A stretch of 64,000 nt of DNA, taken from the NCBI RefSeq assembly GCF_000196255.1, contig NC_006370.1, positions 3,175,411-3,239,410 on the forward strand, written 5' to 3'. Shown one piece after another: positions 54,026-62,488 of this stretch. The stretch comes from Photobacterium profundum SS9. Its GTDB lineage: Bacteria; Pseudomonadota; Gammaproteobacteria; Enterobacterales; Vibrionaceae. Numbering within the stretch: position 1 is the first letter of the stretch; each line of letters starts with the position of its first letter. A model generated the notes under the pieces. The model was not told where the DNA came from and searched no databases. It saw only the letters and a program-made list of their open reading frames with translations. Both the position numbers and the translations under genes were made by a program.

Positions 54026-55199
54026 GAAACACCTCATTGCCTAAAGAGTCATAAACGCCCACTAACTGCGGAGCACCCTGCGAAATACCGGAAATAAGCG
54101 CAACATCGCTACGGGTGACGAATATTTGAGTGCGGAATGCCATAACCACCGGCGAGCCAATAGCGAAGTTCCCCTCAAGTTTTAAGTGATAATCAATATT
54201 TGAATCGTCATCGTTGCTAACGGGAACGATCATCTCCTGCTCCGCTTGGCCGTTTTCGTCTTGCCAAACCAATGCCGAAACAAGGTTACCCCTACGGTAA
54301 TAGCCGCCACCGTAGCAGTAACTGTGCTCTCCATAATGATGTGAAACCTCACTAAGATAGAGCATCGCAATCTTTTCAGGCTGACTGCCATCCTGATTCG
54401 CGGGTGTGGTACCTGTCAGCGCATGTCCGGGTTCACCGTGCGTGCCCCCGCATTCCGCCAGCATAGGAAGTGTTTCACAGCTTGTCGACGATGGGCCGTT
54501 TAATTGTTCAATGGCATATCCCAACGATTTAGCCTTATCCGCGGCTAATCTCAAGGTGATCAGATTCACCGTGGGCTCTGTCATGTTGGTTTTAGTGTTG
54601 TATAAAAAGCAAGGGAAATGCGTTAACCCCACTAGCTTGATATTTGGTAAGGCGGTTATCGCTGCAAGAACCTGTTCCAATAGCTCGAAAGGGAAGCCTG
54701 ATTCCTGATTCACGTACATGTGATCATCCACTCGGTAAAATTTAAGCAAAATCCCTTGTGTTCTGTTCGCATTGACTGCCGCAGCAGATATTTCCCGGGC
54801 CTTATCCAACGAGTAGACGGTGATCACTTCAGGTTGAATATTTTCGACTATAGAAGTAACCATACCGCTTGGCGGCTGAACCAGATGTCCGATATGGGCT
54901 ATTTTTATTCCAGCTCCAGCTAGTTGACGAGCCTCCTTAAAGTCGACGCAGACGATACCTTGGTACTGACACTCCTCTACCAATATCCGGGCAAGTTCCG
55001 GATTGCGCCCGATCTGCTTGGTCATGGCATAAAGCTTGATACCCAGCTCATCCGCTTTGGCTTTGATGCGATTGGCATTGGCTTTGAACTGATCAACGTC
55101 AATGACATAGGTATCAGGTAATAACCTGCCTTTCCTTAAGTAATCGGCGGCAGTATCTATAAGTGCCGGGTTCTGCTTTTTTAGGGCAGTTAGAAACAT
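54018..55199 (-). CDS. yhfX: YhfX, PLP-dependent alanine-racemase-like protein
   Basis: A 393-residue protein with the alanine-racemase N-terminal barrel. The lysine expected to bind PLP lies in GIKLYAMTKQIGRNPELA (about residue 60), and barrel elements include GIVCVDFKEARQLAGAGIKIAHIGHL and GLTHFPCFLYNTKTN. The C-terminal domain is short. Members may racemise amino acids or bind PLP as sensors; the substrate here is unknown. It follows yhfT after a hairpin-containing 74-bp gap and overlaps yhfW. The proximal operon keeps only its first 19 codons. Confidence 0.88.
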   Translation of the reverse strand: MFLTALKKQNPALIDTAADYLRKGRLLPDTYVIDVDQFKANANRIKAKADELGIKLYAMTKQIGRNPELARILVEECQYQGIVCVDFKEARQLAGAGIKIAHIGHLVQPPSGMVTSIVENIQPEVITVYSLDKAREISAAAVNANRTQGILLKFYRVDDHMYVNQESGFPFELLEQVLAAITALPNIKLVGLTHFPCFLYNTKTNMTEPTVNLITLRLAADKAKSLGYAIEQLNGPSSTSCETLPMLAECGGTHGEPGHALTGTTPANQDGSQPEKIAMLYLSEVSHHYGEHSYCYGGGYYRRGNLVSALVWQDENGQAEQEMIVPVSNDDDSNIDYHLKLEGNFAIGSPVVMAFRTQIFVTRSDVALISGISQGAPQLVGVYDSLGNEVFHG

Positions 55200-55220
55200 A
55201 AAGAAAACCTTCTTAAGAGG

Positions 55221-55266
55221 TAAGAGTTCGCTCGTTGTTGCTTAGGGGGAGGTGAGCGAACTCTTA
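55221..55266. promoter_or_regulatory. Perfect stem-loop between yhfT and yhfX
   Basis: TAAGAGTTCGCTC and GAGCGAACTCTTA pair perfectly (13 bp) around a 20-base loop. On the operon strand it lacks a T run, so it may be an RNA-processing or stability hairpin between operon halves instead of a terminator. The proximal copy at 42241 has lost part of the pairing. Confidence 0.65.
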
Positions 55267-55273
55267 TTTGAGG

Positions 55274-56575
55274 TTAAATTGCGAAAAGTCCCATTAAATA
55301 CAGCATATTAAGGACAAAACCAGTCAAGATCGCTGCAACAGCAGGCGCTGCTATTTTGAGTATTGGTCGACCCATAACTTCATTGAGGTAGTAGAGAATG
55401 GCGAAGATGGTGAACCCGGTTGTTGAACCCATTTTCATCACTGCCAGCACACCACCAATCAACAATGCAAATTCCATTAGAGTATTCATTGAGTTGCGAA
55501 TGTTATCTGAAGAATTACGGATAGAGGGGAATTGCTCTAGGAAACCACCTATCCCCCGTAGCAAGAAAACTTCAGCACAAATAATGACAGCACCCAATGC
55601 TGCTGCAACGGGAACACTTGGAGCAAGGTAGCCAGCAACGAACACAAAGGTCATACCGACGACACCGTAAACTCCAGTCGTGAGAGCCGTGGTCGCTATC
55701 AGCGGGATAAATCCAAGACCGCGCATAAACTCAGACAGTGCTACCTGCTTCATCGCGGCATCTTGAGCAACCGGATCGGTCAGTTTGTATGCCTCGGCCA
55801 GTGAGTAGATGGACACTTCCGAGCCAGCAAAAATACCGGCATTCGTCACTGCAGCAATCAGGGCACCGGTAACTGCAAGGAAAGGCAGGTTTTTGACGAT
55901 GCGCTTGGTGCGTTCGTCAAACAGGCTGTGCATACCTGACATATCGGGTGGTGATATCCCGTTTTTCCTGTCATTCAGATCTTTTCGGATTGCGATACCG
56001 ACTAACATGACCATACCAATGAAGATCTGGATAGATTCAGGATAGATCGCAGTGTATTTCATGACCAACAGACGGGAAATAATAACAACAATGGCTGCCA
56101 CAGCCCCAGATCGCCAACCAAATTGATAGAAAATAGCAAGCAGCGGGAACAAAGCGAATGCCGACATTACCGGGGTACCCAGTTCGGCCAGTGCACCTAA
56201 AGCATCGATCGGCAACCCGGTTAATACGGTATTGACTGCCGAAAGTGATGTGACCACCAATATCCCCCACAAGCCACCAGCCAGCCCGGCCAATACGCGG
56301 CTGCCGATCATCACGCCAAGAATATCTGTGGGTAAAAAGAGTAGCCAAGGATTGAGCAAACCCGTTGAAAGGGTAAATGAAATCCCTACCGAGGCAACGA
56401 AGCCGATAGATAAGCCAAATGCAACAGAGCCCGCATCTCGCCTTGTCATATTACCTTCAACGAGCTGAGGAAGGATGGGACGGATACCATCATGGAATAC
56501 TGCCGCGCTCATATTAGCAACTATTGCCGTCATGGCGCAGAGCGATGCAACTAACCCTAAATGTACAACATCCAT
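55274..56575 (-). CDS. yhfT: YhfT family membrane protein (distal copy)
   Basis: A 433-residue carrier-like protein with about twelve hydrophobic segments, parallel to the proximal copy at 42294. Differences are conservative and spread along the length (for example ILPQLVEG against MLPQVAEG near residue 35, and AYKLTDP against VYKQTDP). Both copies are therefore under selection or recently separated. It sits between yhfU and the yhfX hairpin in a complete operon. Substrate unknown. Confidence 0.87.
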   Translation of the reverse strand: MDVVHLGLVASLCAMTAIVANMSAAVFHDGIRPILPQLVEGNMTRRDAGSVAFGLSIGFVASVGISFTLSTGLLNPWLLFLPTDILGVMIGSRVLAGLAGGLWGILVVTSLSAVNTVLTGLPIDALGALAELGTPVMSAFALFPLLAIFYQFGWRSGAVAAIVVIISRLLVMKYTAIYPESIQIFIGMVMLVGIAIRKDLNDRKNGISPPDMSGMHSLFDERTKRIVKNLPFLAVTGALIAAVTNAGIFAGSEVSIYSLAEAYKLTDPVAQDAAMKQVALSEFMRGLGFIPLIATTALTTGVYGVVGMTFVFVAGYLAPSVPVAAALGAVIICAEVFLLRGIGGFLEQFPSIRNSSDNIRNSMNTLMEFALLIGGVLAVMKMGSTTGFTIFAILYYLNEVMGRPILKIAAPAVAAILTGFVLNMLYLMGLFAI

Positions 56576-56584
56576 GTTATGTCC

Positions 56585-56944
56585 TTACTTCTTAGAGAGG
56601 ATAGAAATGAGCATGGGAATGGCGTGTTCAACATGTTCAATGGAAAGTCCGAAAGCCACCTTTCCCTCATCGACAAAACGCTCGACTTCGTCTGGTTTCG
56701 CTTGAATAGATGGCTTGGCTATGGTGCAGCTCTGCGGATAACCAATGATCGCGATTGCCATGGATAGCGCCGCGCCTGCCCCCGTATTACAGCAACCGAT
56801 ATAATAATCCAGCTGGCCGGATTTCACTTGCATGGCCGCCTCCATGTCGTTCAGAATGTGGCAGTTAAAAGCACCTGGCGCGGTGGCGTCAATTTGCTCT
56901 TTTATCTGTTCACGCTGCAAACCTGCAATACCAATTTGTTTCAT
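56585..56944 (-). CDS. yhfU: YhfU family protein (distal copy)
   Basis: A 119-residue protein identical to the proximal copy except for the last residue. The shared DNA between the copies is essentially unchanged through this gene, unlike yhfT beside it. It overlaps no neighbour: 9 bp to yhfT and 16 bp from php. Function unknown. Confidence 0.85.
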   Translation of the reverse strand: MKQIGIAGLQREQIKEQIDATAPGAFNCHILNDMEAAMQVKSGQLDYYIGCCNTGAGAALSMAIAIIGYPQSCTIAKPSIQAKPDEVERFVDEGKVAFGLSIEHVEHAIPMLISILSKK

Positions 56945-56960
56945 ACGCTAACCTCTTTAT

Positions 56961-57836
56961 TTAGCCAAATAGCTGGCTGGGATTGTGTTTTAGCATGGTG
57001 TCTATCTCTTGCTGGCTAATTCCACGCTCTCGTAGCATGGGGATGAAGACATCCATCAGGTAGCAAAAACCAAGACCGCCATTTGCTTTCAGGTGAGACC
57101 GCCGAGTGATGTCCATGGAAAGCATGACCCGCTCTAAATAACCGCGTTCAGATAGCACTTCCAGCATGTCTACACGTTTGGTATCTGGGTAATAGCCGTT
57201 TTTACCGATCGTGTCGAACTGCACATAGCAGCCCTGATCAATAAGCCAGATAATGTCATCTACGTTGTCTTTCAGATCGCAGTGGCCGATCGTCACATTA
57301 TTCATGTTGACGCCATGCTGCTTCAGCCACATTACCTGCTGGCGGCCCATGGAGCTCATCGACTGGTGAGTAGAGATTGGACGGCCTGTTTCTAGGTGGG
57401 CATAAGCGGCAGCTTCAAATACTTTTTTCTCTATGTCGGTAAACGTGTTCTCACTGCTGCCGATTTCACCGATTAAGCTGGCTTTCAAATCACTTCCGTC
57501 AATGCCATTTTCGATTTCACCCACCATCTCGCGGCAGATCTCCTGTGCCGACAGAGCGTGCAGCTCGGGTGGAAAAAAACCATCGATGTAGTAACCCGTA
57601 GAGAGCAAGATATTCATTCCGGTATCAGCCATTAAATCATCAATAAAATGATGATTTCTCCCCATAAAACGATTAGTCACTTCTACGATGTTGAATACAC
57701 CGCGTAACTTGAGTTGCAACAGCTCTTCTTTGATCAGATCGTACTGATCCAGCCTGCAGTCGACATCGCCTTTTTGTGGCGATAAATCAATATGCAGGTG
57801 TTCGTGAACATAGGTGTAACCGCTATCGTCAATCAT
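56961..57836 (-). CDS. php: Phosphotriesterase homology protein Php/YhfV (distal copy)
   Basis: A 291-residue amidohydrolase-fold enzyme with all metal ligands described for the proximal copy (HEHLH, GEIGSS, ISTHQS, GHCD, MDITR). It differs at a single residue (FIDDL against FIEDL). Nucleotide changes cluster at the 5' end of the gene (57490 onward), while the 3' two thirds are identical to the other copy. In this operon it follows an intact yhfY by 24 bp. Confidence 0.9.
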   Translation of the reverse strand: MIDDSGYTYVHEHLHIDLSPQKGDVDCRLDQYDLIKEELLQLKLRGVFNIVEVTNRFMGRNHHFIDDLMADTGMNILLSTGYYIDGFFPPELHALSAQEICREMVGEIENGIDGSDLKASLIGEIGSSENTFTDIEKKVFEAAAYAHLETGRPISTHQSMSSMGRQQVMWLKQHGVNMNNVTIGHCDLKDNVDDIIWLIDQGCYVQFDTIGKNGYYPDTKRVDMLEVLSERGYLERVMLSMDITRRSHLKANGGLGFCYLMDVFIPMLRERGISQQEIDTMLKHNPSQLFG

Positions 57837-57860
57837 ATTGGTCTATTTTCCCGTCACTAT

Positions 57861-58217
57861 TTATTTCGCGCAATAAAGCGAGAAAAGGTTACTGAGAAAG
57901 AATGTATTTTCCGCATCCGGAGCCTGTTCGATACCAAAGCCGCCGAGGATTTGCCTGTTCGTCGCCTGAATTACTGGGAAGTCGTCGTCGCTGATGATCT
58001 CAGCAAGAATATCTTCGTCCAGACCTTGCGTGATAGGTTGATCGGAAAGAATACGATCCGTTGCGCGTGCAAGATGCGTCATGGCCATCTGTAATTGCTC
58101 TGTTGACGTGTCCAACTGCCACTCGGATACCAGCAGATCAACGGCTTTTACCGTTCCGTCATGAGCGACTTGGGATATCACCCCCGCATCCTTAAGTAAG
58201 GCTAACCTTTGCTGCAT
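57861..58217 (-). CDS. yhfY: YhfY, PRD-domain protein
   Basis: A 118-residue protein resembling a single PTS-regulation domain (PRD): QRLALLKDAGVISQVAHDGTVKAV at the start and TDRILSDQPITQGLDEDILAEI in the middle. AGGAGGAAT precedes the ATG, a very strong ribosome site. PRDs are phosphorylated by PTS proteins, which would connect the yhf operon with sugar PTS status, although a stand-alone PRD has no output domain. The proximal counterpart is broken. Confidence 0.83.
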   Translation of the reverse strand: MQQRLALLKDAGVISQVAHDGTVKAVDLLVSEWQLDTSTEQLQMAMTHLARATDRILSDQPITQGLDEDILAEIISDDDFPVIQATNRQILGGFGIEQAPDAENTFFLSNLFSLYCAK

Positions 58218-58236
58218 TATTCCTCCTGATTTTTTA

Positions 58237-59133
58237 CTAATAGCTCGGCGTTATTTCGCCTGTCACGACTTTTTTCTGATGAGAATTCAGGGCATCCTTG
58301 TTGATTAAATTTCTCAAGAGTGCCTTAATATGCGGTGCTTCATTTCGAACCAGTAGTACTGCCTCAGAGGCCATTTCACACTGGGGAATATGATTAAGCG
58401 ATTTTTCTGCCAGACCGACGTTATCCATATCTATTGCTTCCGTCAGCCAAATCACTGCATCTATATTTCTGCTAGCCAAATGGATCAAACTGTCACCGTA
58501 ATTGATTTCGACAATGTCAATGTCTTGATCCGGAAAAGCCTGTTTGGTCAGGATCTGCTGGTCAGGAGAATCCGAGTCGACGCCAACACGGCGGATGCCA
58601 CCATATTCGCCCTTACGGTAAATCACCCTGTGATCGTGCGAATAGGAGTTCTTTCCCAGATTCACGGCAACCGTCAAACCATCGCTGTAACTCTGTGCTG
58701 CAAGCTTTGACATAATGGCAATATCATGTACACCGGAGCTTAATAATTTAGCTCTAACGCCGGCACCTCGCATGTGGGCAAAATACAACGGTAAGCTGCT
58801 CATCTGGGCTTTTAATCCGCTAGCCAATCCTTCTGAATGTTTGATGTAAGGCAGCGGCATGGCACACACGACGTGACCTAGCCCCGCCAGACGGACAATT
58901 TTTTCACTGTCTAAGCGAGAAATATAAGTGCCATTGCGGCCTTGCCGTGAAAGGGCTATCACCCCATCCGCTTCAATCTTTTTCAGGGCTTTCTGAACTA
59001 AGCCAACCGACAGCTCGAACTCTTCAGCCAGCGAATCAATGGTACGTAAACGGGCACCTTCTTTTTGTGACATCAAATATCGAGCAATATTGATGACTGC
59101 GGCACCTTCTTTTTTTATGTATTGCTTGGACAT
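58237..59133 (-). CDS. yhfZ: YhfZ transcriptional regulator (distal copy)
   Basis: A 298-residue GntR-type winged-helix regulator with a C-terminal ligand-binding-like domain, closely matching the proximal copy. The recognition region is unchanged (SVGLVQKALKKIEADGVI), so both regulators may bind the same operators. It starts the distal operon. The DNA upstream has no marked resemblance to the region upstream of the proximal copy beyond the first few codons, so the two promoters differ. Confidence 0.88.
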   Translation of the reverse strand: MSKQYIKKEGAAVINIARYLMSQKEGARLRTIDSLAEEFELSVGLVQKALKKIEADGVIALSRQGRNGTYISRLDSEKIVRLAGLGHVVCAMPLPYIKHSEGLASGLKAQMSSLPLYFAHMRGAGVRAKLLSSGVHDIAIMSKLAAQSYSDGLTVAVNLGKNSYSHDHRVIYRKGEYGGIRRVGVDSDSPDQQILTKQAFPDQDIDIVEINYGDSLIHLASRNIDAVIWLTEAIDMDNVGLAEKSLNHIPQCEMASEAVLLVRNEAPHIKALLRNLINKDALNSHQKKVVTGEITPSY

Positions 59134-59282
59134 ATTTAAATCTTCACTTTTTTGAATATTTAAATGATACGCTTATGACAAACCAAGTAAATCAATATTG
59201 ATCGTAATTGAGATGTTGATCAATAGAAATATCATAAGGTTTGTAAACATTAAACTCCATGTAAAAATGCTTTCTAATATGT

Positions 59283-59345
59283 AATACCTTTTTCACTCGG
59301 CGCATCAATGAAGTGTCATCTTACTTACAGATACCACGAAAAAAG
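59283..59345 (+). pseudogene. Fragment of pgtA 3' region
   Basis: About 60 bp match pgtA positions 41861-41925. In one frame the fragment reads FTRRINEVSSYLQIPRKK, against FTGRINEVSSYLQIPRKK in the intact gene. A 29-base core is identical. It has no start and runs into a terminator. It is in the same orientation as pgtA and lies at the far side of the yhf/PTS island, so it looks like a duplicated junction or a relic of an older copy. Confidence 0.8.
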
Positions 59346-59374
59346 CCCCGCAAGATATAACCTCGTGGGGCTTT
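59342..59374. terminator. Bidirectional terminator at island edge
   Basis: AAAGCCCC and GGGGCTTT arms with AT-rich flanks on both sides: a run of A residues on the left and TTTTTGTTTG on the right. It may once have ended the pgt transcript, and now also serves the minus-strand DUF2057 gene. Confidence 0.8.
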
Positions 59375-59427
59375 TTGTTTGTAATTATTAAAGCTTTGCT
59401 TAAATGCGCTAATTTAACGTTCTAAGT

Positions 59428-60069
59428 TTATAAACCTAGCGCCCAACGTATAAATTCTTTGCGGCTTTTTTTGTCAGCATTTTGATATAAATCTTTCATC
59501 AATTGATCTGCTTGGGCTGGTGTTAATTGGTTAATATCAACCGTTGAGACAGATTGAGAAGAGGCTGTTATTACAGCTGGTTGTGGCAAGGTCTGTTTTG
59601 TACTCGCCGCAACTTGAACCGCTAAAATATCATTATAGTTAGCCATTAATGGAGAACCTGATACCACCAACTTTTCACTCTCAAAACTAACAGACTTGCC
59701 AGCTGTATCTGTTAATTCAAAACTAGGGTTCTTAGCAAAACGTTTTACGTCTTGTTGGGTATCAACACGAGGAGCAACTAGTTTAACCACCTCACCATCA
59801 TTCGCTGAAAAACGAATTAAAATCGGTTGCGATGACACATACCCCATCGATTGCCCCGTCGAATGTGGATTAGTAGGACTATCAAAACGTACCAACACCT
59901 GCTGATCACCTTCTGGTAGTGCTACTATTTTTGTCGCTTTTTTGATTTCCAGATGCTGGGCCGCAAGAATTTCAAAATTGCCAGGCACTTTCAAGGTTAC
60001 ATCTGCCATCGCAGTTTGTGATGCCAATACCAAAGGCAACGTAAATGCTAACAGTATTTTTTTCATCAT
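59428..60069 (-). CDS. DUF2057 (YccT-like) periplasmic protein
   Basis: A 213-residue exported protein. The signal peptide (MMKKILLAFTLPLVLASQTAMA) is cleaved before DVTLKVPGNFEIL, which is the family's N-terminal signature. The conserved block LPEGDQQVLVRFDSPTN and the C-terminal EFIRWALGL are also visible. E. coli YccT is 220 residues; it has been connected with modulation of curli, but a role here is unknown. The ATG at 60069 is taken because it begins the signal peptide and has GAGAGAAAG ahead. It follows the porin gene on the same strand with a terminator between. Confidence 0.87.
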   Translation of the reverse strand: MMKKILLAFTLPLVLASQTAMADVTLKVPGNFEILAAQHLEIKKATKIVALPEGDQQVLVRFDSPTNPHSTGQSMGYVSSQPILIRFSANDGEVVKLVAPRVDTQQDVKRFAKNPSFELTDTAGKSVSFESEKLVVSGSPLMANYNDILAVQVAASTKQTLPQPAVITASSQSVSTVDINQLTPAQADQLMKDLYQNADKKSRKEFIRWALGL

Positions 60070-60105
60070 GCTTTCTCTCTGAAAATAGATATTCAATAAA
60101 CAATA

Positions 60106-60129
60106 AAGCCAGCGAATCACCGCTGGCCT
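60106..60129 (-). terminator. Terminator of the porin gene
   Basis: GCCAGCG and CGCTGGC arms with a six-base loop; on the minus strand followed by TTTATTG. It separates the porin from the DUF2057 gene. Confidence 0.78.
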
Positions 60130-60152
60130 TGTCTCACACATTAGCGGTTCAA

Positions 60153-61181
60153 TTAGAACTCGTAACGTAGACCTAAATGGTAGAAGTCTTCTGATGCATC
60201 ACCAGCAAAACCTTGTGATTGACCGTTGTCACCATCACGGAATACATAGCTCGTGAAGATAGAAGAACGATCTGTTAGCTTGTATTGTGCTTCAAACGTT
60301 GTATCTTTCAGCTCAAGGTTGTCGCCATCTTTGTTATCAAGGGAGCGGTAACCAGCACGTAGTACCCAATCAGCATTTAAGTCATAAACTGCTGTTAGCT
60401 CATAGACTTCATCAGTACTTTTAGCCGATGAACCATCACGCTTAACTTCATCTTCAGAGTACATTGCGCCTAACATTAGATCGCCAACGTAATAACGCGT
60501 ACCTGCGCCCCAGAACGTGTATTTATCGCCATCGTTACCTTTATTGTACTGGTATGCAACTACAGGTGCTAACTTACCCGCATTACCTAGGTCAAACGTA
60601 TAACGAAGTGCTGTGTTATAAGCAGCATCTAGGTCAGAAGAACCATTGCCTAAGATATAAGCAACAGAAACATCAAGCGCATCAAAGCTGTTTTGGTACT
60701 GTAATGTACCATCTTGACGGAATACCTGTGTTGCCGTTGAATCAACATCCCCCACTTGACGAGCAATTGCCACATCAGATGCAGCGAATACATCGGCAAT
60801 ATCGGTTAACATGATCAGGCCAGAAGCCACACGTCCACCCGTAATTTTACCGTACTCAGACGCATCAATACCGGCCCACACGTAACGTGCTGTTAGGCTG
60901 TCATTTCCTTTACCAGCATTGGCACCTTCAGCTGCATTTACTTGGTATTCAGCCCAACCAATTACTGATACTTTATCGTTAACAGTTTGAGAACCACCAA
61001 GACCAAAACGACCATCAAAATTACCTTGAGTATCTTCTGAACCTTTATCTGAAATGTTAAAACCTAAACGGCCGTAAACATCAACGTTTGAACCGTCTTC
61101 ACCTTGGTAAACGGTTGCGGCTTGTGCTGCGCCAGCCACTAACATGGCAGGTAAAAGAGCTGCTAATACTGTCTTTTTCAT
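60153..61181 (-). CDS. General outer-membrane porin (OmpU/OmpL-like)
   Basis: A 342-residue beta-barrel porin. The signal peptide MKKTVLAALLPAMLVAGAAQA precedes ATVYQGEDGSNVDVYGRLGFNISDKG, the classic Vibrionaceae porin start. The C terminus ends LGLRYEF with the terminal phenylalanine used by the Bam complex. Alternating strands and an acidic L3-like loop (LTDIADVFAASDVAIARQ) are visible. The ATG at 61181 is chosen for the signal peptide and AGGA upstream. It forms a trimeric channel for small solutes. A ROK-type palindrome lies about 270 bp upstream. Which porin it is (OmpU, OmpL or OmpH type) cannot be settled by eye. Confidence 0.9.
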   Translation of the reverse strand: MKKTVLAALLPAMLVAGAAQAATVYQGEDGSNVDVYGRLGFNISDKGSEDTQGNFDGRFGLGGSQTVNDKVSVIGWAEYQVNAAEGANAGKGNDSLTARYVWAGIDASEYGKITGGRVASGLIMLTDIADVFAASDVAIARQVGDVDSTATQVFRQDGTLQYQNSFDALDVSVAYILGNGSSDLDAAYNTALRYTFDLGNAGKLAPVVAYQYNKGNDGDKYTFWGAGTRYYVGDLMLGAMYSEDEVKRDGSSAKSTDEVYELTAVYDLNADWVLRAGYRSLDNKDGDNLELKDTTFEAQYKLTDRSSIFTSYVFRDGDNGQSQGFAGDASEDFYHLGLRYEF

Positions 61182-61613
61182 TGTTTGAAATCCTAATATT
61201 GTTATTTTTTTCATCCCGACTTTGATTATGTGGATTCGGCGGTCACACAGACAAAGTCATGCAGCTCTTTTCTTCCTTGAAAGATCACTGAAACTCAATA
61301 GCAACAGCGACATATCTTCTACTACATAGAGGATAATACAAATTATTTAATGGAAAAAAACATGAGCAAAAAATGACTTCACATGCATTTATCGTTCAAG
61401 TTAAGGTGCAAGATAACCGAGAATGCTGAATAAAAGCTGAATGAAAGGATCCTTATTTCACGCCGTGAAATAATAGTTTTCAAGTGTGATTCAGCTCTAT
61501 TTTTTTATCGCGAATTATGTGATGTATATCCTTTAATCTCTTAAGTAACGAGCGTATAGAAGGCAAATAAGGAAGTATTCAGTGGGTAGTTACTTTCGAG
61601 GTTTGGTATTACA
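61182..61613. other. Divergent intergenic region, porin / rlmA
   Basis: 432 bp with no gene. It contains the porin leader and promoter, a 21-base palindrome at 61453-61473, and the upstream region of rlmA. The long untranslated stretch is normal for porin genes, which often carry regulatory leaders. Confidence 0.6.
61453..61473. promoter_or_regulatory. ROK-type (NagC/Mlc-like) operator candidate
   Basis: TTATTTCACG and CGTGAAATAA flank a single base, a perfect palindrome. The outer TTATTT...AAATAA pattern with about nine bases between is that of NagC and Mlc operators. It is 140 bp before rlmA and 272 bp before the porin. Regulation of the porin by amino-sugar or glucose status would fit, but the site is not proven. 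Confidence 0.5.
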
Positions 61614-62462
61614 ATGAGCACTGAATTTAATCGTGCGGTTTCCATCATGTCTTATCAATGCCCTTTGTGTCACTCAGCTTTAGTCAACCATACTCAATAC
61701 TGGCGCTGCGAGAATAATCATCAGTTCGATCTAGCCAAAGAAGGTTATGTGAATTTAATGCCCGTTCAGCATAAAGGTTCAAAGAACCCTGGTGATAACC
61801 AAGAAATGATGCAAGCACGGCGTTTGTTTTTAAATACCAACCACTACCACCCATTGCGTGAAGCTGTGATCAAGCATCTTGATGAGCAATTGCCAGAGAA
61901 CGCGCAACAATTATTAGATATTGGTTGTGGCGAGGGGTATTACACGTCTGAATTTACCCAATTACAGGCTAAGCACCCTGAATTAAGCGTACATGGGTTA
62001 GACATATCTAAAGTAGCTGTTCGCTATGCCGCCAAACGCTACAAAAACTGCCACTTCTGTGTCGCGTCGAGCCACCGCTTACCTTATTCCGATGCATATC
62101 TTGACGGCATAGTGCGTATTTACGCACCTTGTAAAGATGAAGAGTTACAACGCGCAGTTAAAAAAGACGGTATTTTAGTGACTGTTTCGCCTGCTGCACG
62201 TCACCTATACCAGTTAAAAGAATTAATTTATAACGGCGTACACTTGCACGACATGGAGCCAGAAGTGATAGAAGGCTTCGATTTAGTCACTGATCAGCAA
62301 TTACATTACGACATGACGCTGAACGGCGAAGAGGCAACAGCCTTAATGCAAATGACACCTTTTGCATGGAAAACATCAGATGCTGTATGGGAACAACTAA
62401 AAACGGCGATTGATTTACGCTGTGAAGCCGACTTTTCAATCCGCGTTTATCGTCGCCAATAA
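61614..62462 (+). CDS. rlmA: 23S rRNA (guanine-745-N1)-methyltransferase RlmA
   Basis: A SAM-dependent methyltransferase closely related to E. coli RlmA/RrmA (269 aa). An N-terminal zinc finger is present (CPLCHSALVN with CENNHQFD), followed by the family stretch LAKEGYVNLMPVQHKGSKNPGD and the SAM motif LLDIGCGEGYYT. It methylates G745 in 23S rRNA. The longer start at 61614 gives 282 residues; the ATG at 61647 gives 271, nearer the family length and starting MSYQCPLC, and may be the real start. Neither has a strong ribosome site. Confidence 0.93.
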   Translation: MSTEFNRAVSIMSYQCPLCHSALVNHTQYWRCENNHQFDLAKEGYVNLMPVQHKGSKNPGDNQEMMQARRLFLNTNHYHPLREAVIKHLDEQLPENAQQLLDIGCGEGYYTSEFTQLQAKHPELSVHGLDISKVAVRYAAKRYKNCHFCVASSHRLPYSDAYLDGIVRIYAPCKDEELQRAVKKDGILVTVSPAARHLYQLKELIYNGVHLHDMEPEVIEGFDLVTDQQLHYDMTLNGEEATALMQMTPFAWKTSDAVWEQLKTAIDLRCEADFSIRVYRRQ

Positions 62463-62488
62463 CCATTCTTCTTTCCTCCCTCAACTTA

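Larger units (their letters stand above)
59134..59427. other. Island right-edge region
   Basis: This 294-bp stretch holds the presumed promoter of the distal yhfZ (with TTGATCAAT and ATCAATATTGAT palindromes near 59200), the pgtA-derived fragment and a bidirectional terminator. No gene was found. Confidence 0.6.

Noticed and set aside
42000-59345. Island as a classic integrative element with att sites and integrase
   Set aside because: No integrase, relaxase or tRNA-end target is present; the short pgtA repeat alone does not show site-specific integration.
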